Assembly (NCBI GenBank): GCA_946625925.1
Contig: CAMOTP010000001.1
Location: forward strand, 7,179 to 71,178
Direction: 5' to 3'
Length of the DNA: 64,000 nt
Source of the DNA: an uncultured Alphaproteobacteria bacterium
Lineage (GTDB): Bacteria > Pseudomonadota > Alphaproteobacteria > Rs-D84
In this document: positions 26,797 to 34,882 of the stretch, piece by piece
How positions within the stretch are numbered: position 1 is the first letter of the stretch
Layout: each line of letters starts with the position of its first letter
The notes under the pieces: generated by a model
Told to the model about the DNA's origin: nothing
What the model saw: only the letters and a program-made list of their open reading frames with translations
The model's database searches: none
Translations under genes and position numbers: made by a program

Positions 26797-29634
26797 ATGA
26801 CCGGAGTAATAAAAATTCGCGGAGCACGCGAAAATAATCTTAAAAATGTTGATTTAGACATACCAAAAAATAAATTGGTGGTGTTTACTGGTGTTTCTGG
26901 ATCAGGAAAATCATCGTTGGCATTTAATACTATTTATGCCGAAGGTCAACGCCGTTATGTTGAATCTTTGTCTTCGTATGCGCGTCAATTTTTGGATATG
27001 CAGAAAAAACCGGATGTTGATTTTATTGAAGGATTGGCACCAGCTATTTCTATTGAACAGAAAACAACGTCCAAAAATCCACGTTCAACAGTTGGAACGG
27101 TTACGGAAATTTATGATTATTTAAGATTGTTATGGGCACGTATTGGGGTGCCTCATTCCCCGGTAACGGGTTTGCCGATTAAGTCGCAAACTATTGCGGA
27201 AATGGTCGATTGGACAATGAAGATTCCTGATGGCGTGCGTTTTTATGTTATGGCACCGTTGGTACGTGAACGCAAAGGTGAATATCGTAAGGAATTGGCT
27301 TTTTTGGTAAAGCAGGGTTATACCCGGGCAATTATTGATAATGAATTGGTGGATTTGGCGTCTGCACCGGTATTAGATAAAAATAAAAAGCATAATATAT
27401 TTGTGATTGTTGATAGATTGCAAATGATTAAACCAGATGCAGAAAATATTGATGAATTTAAATCAAGATTATATTCTTCGTTCGAAGGTTCTTTGCGTTT
27501 GGTTCCGGGGGTTGTGTTGGTACGTCGTTTGGATACAAATGAAGATACTTTGTATTCTCAAAATTATGCATGTCCGGTTAGTGGGTTTACAGTACCAAAA
27601 ATTGAACCCAGATTATTTTCTTTTAATGCACCAATTGGGGCTTGCCCAGAATGTGGTGGTTTGGGTGTTCAATTAAATATTTCACCGGATTTGGTTGTGC
27701 CGGATCCTTCGAAATCTATTTTGGCTGGGGCGATTGCACCTTGGTCGCGTGGCGGTATGTTGACCCAATATGACCATTTATTGGATGCTTTGCATAAAAA
27801 ATATAAAATTCCTTTGTCGAAACCGTGGCATAATTTAACCCAAGAGCAAAAGGATATAATTTTATATGGTTCTGGGGACGAAGAAATACGCATAAATTGG
27901 AATGGCTTTGTGTATTCTAAACCGTTTGAGGGTGTAATTCCAAATCTGGAACGCAGATTAAAGGAATCTGATTCTGAATCCATGCGTGCGGAATTGAGTA
28001 AATATCAATCGACCAAGCAATGCCCAATGTGCCATGGTAAACGTTTGAATATTCAGGCTTTGTGTATCAAGATAAATGGTTTTGATATTATTGATGCATG
28101 TGATTTGTCGGTAAGTGATTCTTTGCGCTGGTTTAATGATTTGCCAAATCATTTGTCACAAAAAGAAAATGATATTGCGCGAATTGTTTTGCGTGAAATT
28201 ACAGACAGATTACATTTTTTGGAAAATGTTGGATTGGGGTATTTGACTTTATCCAGAATGGCAGGAACATTATCTGGTGGCGAATCACAACGTATTAGAT
28301 TGGCATCGCAAATTGGTAGTGGTTTGTCGGGGGTTTTATACGTGTTGGATGAACCGTCGATTGGTTTACATCAAAGTGATAATGACAAGTTATTAGATAC
28401 ACTGAAAATGTTGCGTGATAAAGATAATACTGTCATTGTTGTTGAACATGATGAAGACGCAATGCGGGCTGCGGATTATTTGGTTGATATTGGTCGTGGT
28501 GCGGGTATAAATGGCGGAAATATTATTGCCGCAGGAACACCACAGCAAGTAATTGATACACCAGATTCTATTACAGGACAATATTTGGCAGGCGTTAGAA
28601 AGATAGAGGTTCCACCAAAACGCAGGGCAGGAAACGGTCAATCTATCAAGGTAACTGGTGCGCGTGCAAATAATTTGAAAAATATAGATGTAGAAATTCC
28701 TTTGGGTAAATTTGTTGCGTTGACAGGTGTTTCTGGGTCTGGAAAATCGACATTGTTATTGGATACATTATATCCGGCTTTGATGCGTATATTATATAAT
28801 TCCAAGTTAGAGGTTGGGGCACACGATATAATTACAGGAATGGAAAATGTTGATAAAGTGGTTGATATAGACCAGTCGCCTATTGGACGTAGCCCGCGTA
28901 GTAATCCTGCAACGTATACAGGTGTTTTTACGGATATTCGTGATTTCTTTGCAGAATTGCCCGAAGCCAAGGCGCGTGGGTATTCTTCGGGGCGTTTTTC
29001 GTTTAATGTCAAAGGTGGGCGGTGTGAGGCATGCCAAGGTGATGGGCAAATTAAAATTGAAATGAATTTCTTGGCAGATGTTTATGTGGAATGTGATAAG
29101 TGTCATGGAACGCGTTATAACGAAGAAACGTTGGCTGTAAAATATAAAGATAAATCTATTGCGGATGTGTTAAATATGACTGTCGAAGAGGCATATAGAT
29201 TTTTTATCAATGTCCCCAAAATTGCTCGTAAATTAGAATTGTTGAAACGTGTGGGATTGGAATATATTAAATTAGGACAGAGTTCTTTGGATTTATCTGG
29301 TGGCGAGGCACAACGTATTAAATTGTCCAAAGAATTAAGTACACGTAGTACAGGTCAAACAATTTACATTCTGGATGAACCAACAACGGGTTTGCATTTT
29401 GAAGATATTAAAATGTTGCTGAATGTGTTGCAGGAATTGGTTGATCAGGGAAATACGGTTGTGGTAATTGAACATAATTTGGATGTCATAAAGTCTGTGG
29501 ATTGGATTATTGATTTAGGCCCATCTGGGGGTGATGGCGGTGGTCGTGTTGTTGCCACAGGAACCCCAGAACAGGTTGCAACTGTGCCTGAATCATTGAC
29601 GGGGCGGTATTTGAAAAAGTATCTGGACAAGTAA
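26797..29634 (+). CDS. uvrA: Excinuclease ABC subunit A
   Basis: DNA-damage recognition ATPase of nucleotide excision repair, working with UvrB and UvrC. The 945-residue protein is full length. It has two ABC ATPase modules: Walker A G-V-S-G-S-G-K-S near residues 34-41 and again near 645-652, and signatures L-S-G-G-E-S-Q-R and L-S-G-G-E-A-Q-R. CxxC zinc modules read C-P-E-C-G-G, C-P-M-C-H-G and C-E-A-C-Q-G. It has no Shine-Dalgarno sequence. A TTGTTT-N16-TATATT promoter (26760-26787) ends nine bases before the ATG, suggesting an almost leaderless mRNA. The accessory patch starts right after. Confidence 0.98.
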   Translation: MTGVIKIRGARENNLKNVDLDIPKNKLVVFTGVSGSGKSSLAFNTIYAEGQRRYVESLSSYARQFLDMQKKPDVDFIEGLAPAISIEQKTTSKNPRSTVGTVTEIYDYLRLLWARIGVPHSPVTGLPIKSQTIAEMVDWTMKIPDGVRFYVMAPLVRERKGEYRKELAFLVKQGYTRAIIDNELVDLASAPVLDKNKKHNIFVIVDRLQMIKPDAENIDEFKSRLYSSFEGSLRLVPGVVLVRRLDTNEDTLYSQNYACPVSGFTVPKIEPRLFSFNAPIGACPECGGLGVQLNISPDLVVPDPSKSILAGAIAPWSRGGMLTQYDHLLDALHKKYKIPLSKPWHNLTQEQKDIILYGSGDEEIRINWNGFVYSKPFEGVIPNLERRLKESDSESMRAELSKYQSTKQCPMCHGKRLNIQALCIKINGFDIIDACDLSVSDSLRWFNDLPNHLSQKENDIARIVLREITDRLHFLENVGLGYLTLSRMAGTLSGGESQRIRLASQIGSGLSGVLYVLDEPSIGLHQSDNDKLLDTLKMLRDKDNTVIVVEHDEDAMRAADYLVDIGRGAGINGGNIIAAGTPQQVIDTPDSITGQYLAGVRKIEVPPKRRAGNGQSIKVTGARANNLKNIDVEIPLGKFVALTGVSGSGKSTLLLDTLYPALMRILYNSKLEVGAHDIITGMENVDKVVDIDQSPIGRSPRSNPATYTGVFTDIRDFFAELPEAKARGYSSGRFSFNVKGGRCEACQGDGQIKIEMNFLADVYVECDKCHGTRYNEETLAVKYKDKSIADVLNMTVEEAYRFFINVPKIARKLELLKRVGLEYIKLGQSSLDLSGGEAQRIKLSKELSTRSTGQTIYILDEPTTGLHFEDIKMLLNVLQELVDQGNTVVVIEHNLDVIKSVDWIIDLGPSGGDGGGRVVATGTPEQVATVPESLTGRYLKKYLDK

Positions 29635-29675
29635 TAAAGTTTTGGTAAAATTTTAAGCAACAAAAGGAGTGAACG

Positions 29676-30188
29676 ATGTTCGGTTTTGGTAAAAAGAAAA
29701 CAGAAACCAAAAAAATTGAAAACGCATCAGAATCAATGGATGATGTAAAAATGCCTTCGGGTATGAAAGAAACCGCTGAACGTATGATGTCCGGGCAATT
29801 TGATATGAATGATATGTTGGCACAATTAAAACAAATTAAAAAAATGAGTAATTTTAGTGGGTTGTTAAAAATGGTGCCAGGAATGAGTGGTGCTGTTAAT
29901 GCCATGAAAGAAAAAATCAAAGACGGCAGTGTTGATGCCCAAATTAAAATATTGGAAGCAATGACTGCCGAAGAACGTGCTGATCCAGAAAAGATTTTCG
30001 CAAATGCAAAAACACGTATTTCTGAAAAGGCAGGTTGTACTGTTCGTGATGTTGAACATATTATAAAACAGTACTTAAATATGAAACGACAAATGGCAAT
30101 GATTCAACGCATGGGGGGAATGGAGGCGGTGATGCAACGTATGCAACAAGGCGGCGGTGTGCCAGGAACCCCCGGAGGAATCAAATAA
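29676..30188 (+). CDS. Free-standing SRP54 (Ffh) M-domain protein
   Basis: The 170-residue protein matches only the C-terminal M domain of Ffh: F-D-M-N-D-M-L-A-Q-L-K-Q-I-K-K-M, then M-V-P-G-M, then A-M-T-A-E-E-R-A-D-P-E, R-I-S-E-K-A-G-C and I-I-K-Q-Y. It ends in a Met-rich tail (M-A-M-I-Q-R-M-G-G-M). Known Ffh M domains bind signal peptides through Met side chains and 4.5S RNA through a helix-turn-helix whose motif is R-I-A-x-G-S-G. There is no NG GTPase domain. A strong AAAGGAG site precedes its ATG, so it is a real gene start, not a truncated 3' fragment. It could be a paralog that binds SRP RNA or hydrophobic peptides without GTPase control. The next gene overlaps its stop by one base. Confidence 0.78.
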   Translation: MFGFGKKKTETKKIENASESMDDVKMPSGMKETAERMMSGQFDMNDMLAQLKQIKKMSNFSGLLKMVPGMSGAVNAMKEKIKDGSVDAQIKILEAMTAEERADPEKIFANAKTRISEKAGCTVRDVEHIIKQYLNMKRQMAMIQRMGGMEAVMQRMQQGGGVPGTPGGIK

Positions 30189-30820
30189 TGAAAAAAACAC
30201 AAATGTTAAGACCTATTGCGGTTGGTGACATTTATCCTGTGAAATCACAATCTAGAATGGGTGGTGATTGTTTAAAAGGGTGTCGTGTTGAAGTTACATA
30301 TGAAGGTGTGGCACCAATTTGCAAACGAACATTGGGACAAATGGGATTGTTTAATCCTGGGTATGGTGTTTCGTGTTCAAAGGTGGTTGTGGATAGTAAT
30401 CGTAGTAACACAGTTGTTGAATACCTTTTTCCTGAAGGTGTGTTGTTTCCGGAACCTTTTGCACGTGCAAAAAAATTTTGTGATGTGGTGAAAGGGGCAA
30501 TTGAAAATTTTCATCCTGTGCGTGTTTCGAATCTTAGAGAAGAAATGGCATTGAATTTTTTTGATGAATTATATGTCTCGGGTTGTTCTGTGACGGTCAA
30601 TTATCCAATTGCCGCGTATGACAACCCATTTTTTAAGAAATTTATAGAACGTGGTCAACCCAGGGTTGTAAAAGTGTATCTGAATAAAGATACTGGGGTG
30701 GCTGGTGTTGAATATTTTATTAAAAAAGGAAAAGAAGAAACTGTCGGCAGCATTTATAATCGTATGAATGATTTTCGTGACGATATGTTGAAACGTATAC
30801 CTCGTGAAAATATTAAATAA
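30188..30820 (+). CDS. Unknown protein with two copies of a small accessory domain
   Basis: I do not recognise it. The 210-residue protein seems to contain two related units. Each has a strand of the type V-x-V-x-Y, an N-P segment, a V-E-Y-x-F strand followed by a Gly, and a charged helix (F-A-R-A-K-K-F in the first, N-R-M-N-D-F in the second). The same layout occurs in the single-domain proteins at 31332, 31573 and 40362. GGAGG upstream of ATG 30188 gives good translation, overlapping the M-domain gene. Its last codons (E-N-I-K, stop) coincide with the start of an rlmE relic. Confidence 0.72.
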   Translation: MKKTQMLRPIAVGDIYPVKSQSRMGGDCLKGCRVEVTYEGVAPICKRTLGQMGLFNPGYGVSCSKVVVDSNRSNTVVEYLFPEGVLFPEPFARAKKFCDVVKGAIENFHPVRVSNLREEMALNFFDELYVSGCSVTVNYPIAAYDNPFFKKFIERGQPRVVKVYLNKDTGVAGVEYFIKKGKEETVGSIYNRMNDFRDDMLKRIPRENIK

Positions 30821-30900
30821 AAATAAATCTTCGGTTGTGTGGATTTAACGCCAGGTGGCTGACCCGTATGTGGAACGCGCACATTATGTTCCAGAGTATT
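30804..30900 (+). pseudogene. Degraded copy of the 5' end of rlmE
   Basis: From a GTG at 30804, in one frame, the sequence reads M-K-I-L-N-K, then K-S-S-V-V-W-I, stop, R-Q-V-A-D-P-Y-V-E-R-A-H. The start of intact rlmE at 31901 reads M-K-I-L-N-K, then K-S-S-A-D-W-I-R, R-Q-A-A-D-P-Y-V-E-R-A-H. The copy has a deletion of about four codons and a stop at 30846-30848, and similarity ends after His. It shows that a unit made of a small accessory gene plus the head of rlmE was duplicated here. Confidence 0.88.
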
Positions 30901-30942
30901 TTGGTGGCACGCGTTGAAGAAACAAAATAAAAGGAGTGAAAA

Positions 30943-31293
30943 ATGTCTAAATTTTTGAAAGAAAAATGGAATAATGTTCGTGCCACAAAACAAGCAAAAA
31001 AAGATGCGATATCGGAAATAAGCGTATTGTCGAGTACAGAATACGATGATGTCTGTATCCAAGATGTTATACAAACTGAACTGATGCAGCGGAACCCTGG
31101 TAATACAGAAATACCATTAGCATTGAGAAAATATTGCAAACATTTTGATGAAAAGCGCGTATGTGATAATGTGGATTGCCCTATGCATGATAAAAATGAG
31201 CAATATATTGCAACACGTTTAGAATATAAACGGGCGCGAGGTGAATTTTTCAATATTCTATTTCATGGTCGTAAAAATTACTTTGATAAATGA
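30943..31293 (+). CDS. Unknown small protein with a Cys/His cluster
   Basis: A 116-residue protein, not recognised. The N-terminus is Lys-rich and helical. The C-terminal half has a compact C-x8-C-x4-C-x-H-like group (Y-C-K-H-F-D-E-K-R-V-C-D-N-V-D-C-P-M-H), which could bind zinc. The start is preceded by AAAGGAGTG, the same strong site as the M-domain gene. It ends with TGA, supporting TGA as a normal stop in this genome. It sits between the rlmE relic and the small-domain genes. Confidence 0.7.
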   Translation: MSKFLKEKWNNVRATKQAKKDAISEISVLSSTEYDDVCIQDVIQTELMQRNPGNTEIPLALRKYCKHFDEKRVCDNVDCPMHDKNEQYIATRLEYKRARGEFFNILFHGRKNYFDK

Positions 31294-31331
31294 TAAAAAG
31301 CGGGTATATTAGGGGTGTAGAGGAATAAAAT

Positions 31332-31571
31332 ATGGCCGAAAAGTTGGTTGATATATCATCGGTTGATCCTGTGTATAATAAAAAGGGCACCAAAATTATT
31401 GGTTGGAAGTTCAGTGCAACATACATAATTATGATACCTATGACGCGGCCTAGTAAGTTATGTTTTTATTCAACCAGGGTTCAAGAATATAGTTTTTGTA
31501 ATCTTTTTGGTTTGGGATACACATTGGCGCAAAAGGTACGAGATAGAAAATTGGCAGAAGTGCAGAGGTAA
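31332..31571 (+). CDS. Small protein of the accessory domain family (79 aa)
   Basis: Not recognised by name. It reads V-D-P-V-Y-N-x-K-G, W-K-F-S-A-T-Y, then a short strand with L-C-F-Y-S-T and a charged C-terminal helix. This matches the layout of the proteins at 31573 and 40362, and of each half of the one at 30188. GAGGAAT precedes its ATG. The 31573 gene begins two bases after its stop, so the two are co-translated. Confidence 0.68.
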   Translation: MAEKLVDISSVDPVYNKKGTKIIGWKFSATYIIMIPMTRPSKLCFYSTRVQEYSFCNLFGLGYTLAQKVRDRKLAEVQR

Positions 31572-31572
31572 T

Positions 31573-31917
31573 ATGATGAAAAGACGAAAAGCTCAACCCG
31601 TTCAAGTATCACAATGTAATCCTGTTTATATTAACGGAAAGTTGAAATATTGGAATTTGTCTGTGGAATATTTAGGTGATTTGCGTTTGCCAAATCAACA
31701 GTTTTTACCGCGTGATTTTGGTGAATATGGTGTCGTTTTAAATCCTGTTATTTCTGTGCGTAAATTGCGTTATGTTAATACTGTAAAATATGATAATAAT
31801 ACTGGAAATACAAAATTGACTTACGTTTTTCGTGACGGTCTTTTTGGGCGTGGTGCGGAAAAAGCATGGCAATTAAGAATATGGATGTTGGCGAGAATCA
31901 ATGAAAATATTAAATAA
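31573..31917 (+). CDS. Small protein of the accessory domain family (114 aa)
   Basis: Paralog of the proteins at 31332 and 40362. It has N-P-V-Y-I-N-G-K-L-K-Y-W, then L-S-V-E-Y-L-G, L-P-N-Q, L-T-Y-V-F and a C-terminal helix ending N-E-N-I-K. Its basic N-terminus is M-M-K-R-R-K. Its 3' end overlaps the first 17 bases of rlmE in another frame. The same junction was copied to 30.8 kb, where the gene at 30188 ends R-E-N-I-K over the rlmE relic. ATG 31573 follows AGAGGT. Function unknown. Confidence 0.7.
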   Translation: MMKRRKAQPVQVSQCNPVYINGKLKYWNLSVEYLGDLRLPNQQFLPRDFGEYGVVLNPVISVRKLRYVNTVKYDNNTGNTKLTYVFRDGLFGRGAEKAWQLRIWMLARINENIK

Positions 31918-32560
31918 AAAAATTGCTGCACATAAATCTTCGGCTGATTGGATTCGTCGTCAGGCGGCTGATCCTTATGTTGAACGTGCACATCGTGATG
32001 GATATCGTGCACGTGCTGCATATAAACTGATTGAAATGAACGACAGATTCCATTTTTTGAAAAATGGTCAAGTTGTTGTTGATTTGGGGGCGGCACCGGG
32101 GTCTTGGTCACAATATATTGCACGTGATTTTCCAAAATCTAGGATATTTGCTATGGATTTGTTGGAAATTACCCCAATTAATAATGTGGAATTTTATCAG
32201 GGTGATTTTACGACTGATGCCGCTTTGCAGTGGTTGGAATCTAAATTAAATTTGCCACATGATGTTGAAGGTTGCGGCACCGCGGATGTCGTTGTTTCTG
32301 ATATGGCGCCAAATACTGTTGGACATAAAAAGACAGATCATTTGCGTCAAATGGTGTTGTTGGAATATGCATTTGATTTTGCGGTACGCGCATTAAAGGT
32401 CGGTGGGACATTTGTCGCAAAATCTTTTACAGGTGGCACAACAAATGATTTGTTAAAGCAAATAAAAGAAAGATTTGAAAATGTACATCATATAAAACCA
32501 CCTGCGTCTCGCAAAGATTCTGTTGAAATGTTTATTGTTGCCACCGGATTCAAAGGGTAG
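31901..32560 (+). CDS. rlmE: 23S rRNA 2'-O-ribose U2552 methyltransferase
   Basis: RlmE (FtsJ/RrmJ) methylates U2552 in the A-loop of 23S rRNA, aiding 50S assembly. The 219-residue protein shows A-A-Y-K-L (with the first catalytic Lys, about residue 47), the SAM motif V-V-D-L-G-A-A-P-G-S-W-S (about 62-73), V-V-S-D-M-A-P (catalytic Asp) and K-S-F-T-G-G (catalytic Lys), completing the K-D-K-E set with a late Glu. The start overlaps the preceding small gene by 17 bases. A degraded copy of its 5' end lies about 1.1 kb upstream. Confidence 0.95.
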   Translation: MKILNKKIAAHKSSADWIRRQAADPYVERAHRDGYRARAAYKLIEMNDRFHFLKNGQVVVDLGAAPGSWSQYIARDFPKSRIFAMDLLEITPINNVEFYQGDFTTDAALQWLESKLNLPHDVEGCGTADVVVSDMAPNTVGHKKTDHLRQMVLLEYAFDFAVRALKVGGTFVAKSFTGGTTNDLLKQIKERFENVHHIKPPASRKDSVEMFIVATGFKG

Positions 32561-32566
32561 TTTGTT

Positions 32567-33316
32567 ATGGAATATAAAAATGTTGTTTTGAAATTTGGTG
32601 GGTCGGTTATACCTGATGAAAATGGAATATATCAAGTTGCCAATATTATACAGAATTTGTCGTTAAAGTATAATGTAATGGCTGTGGTTGTGTCTGCTAT
32701 GGGTAAGACGACAAATAATTTAGATGCATTGGCTCATCGGGTTGAAAAAAATCCAAATGTTCGTGAATTAGATGCTTTGTTGGCAACTGGTGAAATGCAG
32801 TCTGTGGCTTTGTTATCGATGCGATTAAATGGTATAGGGGTTCCTGCGGTAGGATACAATGCATATCAATGTAAAATTGAAACAGATGATAATTTTGGAA
32901 ATGCTAAAATTCGGCATATGGGTATGGAACACATAAATCATTTGTATGGGATGCCAATTATTGCAGGTTTTCAGGGTATAACAGAACGTGGTGAAATCAC
33001 AACATTGGGGCGTGAGGGTTCGGATATTTCAGCGGTTATGATTGCAGTGGCATGTGGTGCAGATTTTTGTTGGTTTTTCAAGGACGGTGGTGGAATTTAT
33101 GATAAAAACCCAAATAAAGAACCAGATGCTCGTTTGTTTAGGAAAATATCATATACAAAAATGTTAGATTTATTGAATCAGGGGCGCGGTCAAGTTTTAC
33201 ATAAAAGTAGTGTCAGTTTGGCACAAGAATACAAAATGCCTTTGTTTGTATCAGGTATGAAAAATCCAGATGTTGGGACAATGATTGTTCCACGTGTTCA
33301 CAGTAAAACATATTAA
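32567..33316 (+). CDS. Aspartokinase catalytic domain without ACT regulatory domains
   Basis: Aspartate kinase phosphorylates aspartate at the start of Lys, Thr, Met and diaminopimelate synthesis. The 249-residue protein has the amino-acid-kinase signatures: L-K-F-G-G-S-V (residues 8-14), V-V-V-S-A-M-G-K-T-T, T-G-E-M-Q-S and G-R-E-G-S-D-I-S-A. It also has D-G-G-G-I-Y-D-K-N-P. Usual aspartokinases are about 400 residues with two ACT domains that sense lysine or threonine; here the protein ends after the kinase core. Normal regulation would therefore be missing or come from another chain. It starts six bases after rlmE. Confidence 0.82.
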   Translation: MEYKNVVLKFGGSVIPDENGIYQVANIIQNLSLKYNVMAVVVSAMGKTTNNLDALAHRVEKNPNVRELDALLATGEMQSVALLSMRLNGIGVPAVGYNAYQCKIETDDNFGNAKIRHMGMEHINHLYGMPIIAGFQGITERGEITTLGREGSDISAVMIAVACGADFCWFFKDGGGIYDKNPNKEPDARLFRKISYTKMLDLLNQGRGQVLHKSSVSLAQEYKMPLFVSGMKNPDVGTMIVPRVHSKTY

Positions 33317-33377
33317 ATTTTTATCATATTTTGTGCTTTTTTGTGGTATAATCCCTGTGATAAGAAATGGAATTTTT

Positions 33378-34868
33378 ATGGCAGAAGTAAATACAGATGC
33401 AGTTTATAAAAAAATAAAAAAACAAAATGGCGAGGGTGTTGCCAAAGTAATCCGCGAAGCGGTGTTGTTGGACGTGCCAAATATTGTGCATATTTTGGAA
33501 TTTGCTGGAAATAACCCAAATGAAGTGCAAGAACTGGTTCCGATTATTCGTGAAATTTATAAAACGCAGAAAAAATCAGAGTACAAAACAGATAAAAATC
33601 CATTGGAATTATTATCAGATGCGGGATATGATGCTTTTGTCGTAGAAAATGCAGAACAAAAAAATTCAATTAAGAAATATTTTCGGTCGGGTGAAGAATT
33701 ATGCACATTTGGTGACCCACATCGTCATGAAAATTATTATATAATTCATGCAGTTAAACGTGGTGCTGATAAAATAAAACCATCAGATAATCCAGAACGT
33801 CAGGATGAATATGGAACGTCCGTTATATCAATCCAAATTGCAAAAGATGGTGGTTTTATATCAATAAAAAATCGGTATAACCATACAGTAAATAATCCTG
33901 ACAATACGTTTGATAGTAATCCAGATAAAATTATTCCTGGACTAACGAATTCTTTGAAAAGATATTTTCATGTGTTCTTTAATACCGCAGAAAGTGAAAT
34001 GCCAGACAATTTTCGTATGGTGAATGATCGGTTGGTACGATATAATTATGAAATACATAATATTTATTTTGGACCTGATTATTATTTTTCAGGCAGTGAA
34101 ATTACCAGATTAAACAATGATTATGAATTGATGTTGGATTGTTTTATTTTGGATACGCGAAATGGGAAAATACAAAATCCAGCAGAATTAAATTCTTGGA
34201 ATTATCCAGTGGATACGACATATAGATTACTTGTTGATTTGTTACAAGAAAAGAAATTAAAGGTTAAGTTAAATCCGGATAATAAAAAAGAAAAAATTGT
34301 GTTGGTTGATGGAATTGATTTGATGCATGTGATGAATGGACAAATGACAGAATTGTTTTTGCCAGGAATTAAAAAAACAGATCATGATTTGTTCGGTTTT
34401 GCATATGGATTAAAAAAACTGAGTATGCCTGATGTTCGTGCAATTGGTGATAATTTTTTACTGGGAAATACTGTGTTGGATTCGTTATATATGCCAAAAT
34501 TACAACGAACCGGTAAAGATTTTTTAACTGGTAATCAAAATTTGTCCGAATTAAATTTGCCTGAATTGGTTGATATGGGTCAGTATTCTTTGCAAAACAA
34601 TCATAATTTGGTTTCTATAAATTGTCCAAAGGTTGAATGGTTGGGACATTTGAGTTCTGACCAACCAAGATTAAAGTATTTTTATGCGCCATATTTAGAT
34701 CATAATCAATTGGAATGGTTTGTGCGAAGTGCAGTTCAAAATGAAAATTATGAAATTGCTTTCGCTATAGCAAAAGAGAAAGTTCATCAAAAAATAGATG
34801 CGATGACTGACGATGCAAAATTTCATATCGCCTTTTTGCACAAGAAATATCAGGCAAACAACGAATAA
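33378..34868 (+). CDS. Leucine-rich-repeat protein with unknown N-terminal domain (paralog 1)
   Basis: A 496-residue protein without a signal peptide. The first 210 or so residues form a conserved unknown domain (I-S-I-K-N-R-Y-N-H-T-V near residue 165 is typical). A middle linker follows, then a C-terminal run of BspA-like leucine-rich repeats of about 22-23 residues (L-x-x-L-x-M-P, x-L-x-x-x-G, F-L; about 340-440). Such repeats bind proteins. The gene at 34883 is a tandem paralog. An extended -10 promoter (TGGTATAAT ending at 33352) precedes it. Function is unknown; a secreted effector or an intracellular binding protein are both possible. Confidence 0.82.
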   Translation: MAEVNTDAVYKKIKKQNGEGVAKVIREAVLLDVPNIVHILEFAGNNPNEVQELVPIIREIYKTQKKSEYKTDKNPLELLSDAGYDAFVVENAEQKNSIKKYFRSGEELCTFGDPHRHENYYIIHAVKRGADKIKPSDNPERQDEYGTSVISIQIAKDGGFISIKNRYNHTVNNPDNTFDSNPDKIIPGLTNSLKRYFHVFFNTAESEMPDNFRMVNDRLVRYNYEIHNIYFGPDYYFSGSEITRLNNDYELMLDCFILDTRNGKIQNPAELNSWNYPVDTTYRLLVDLLQEKKLKVKLNPDNKKEKIVLVDGIDLMHVMNGQMTELFLPGIKKTDHDLFGFAYGLKKLSMPDVRAIGDNFLLGNTVLDSLYMPKLQRTGKDFLTGNQNLSELNLPELVDMGQYSLQNNHNLVSINCPKVEWLGHLSSDQPRLKYFYAPYLDHNQLEWFVRSAVQNENYEIAFAIAKEKVHQKIDAMTDDAKFHIAFLHKKYQANNE

Positions 34869-34882
34869 GAAAGGGAATTTTT

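Noticed and set aside
29676..30188. A truncated or frameshifted ffh gene
   Set aside because: The gene has its own strong ribosome site and start, no NG-domain remnant lies upstream (uvrA ends just before), and the product is a complete M domain.
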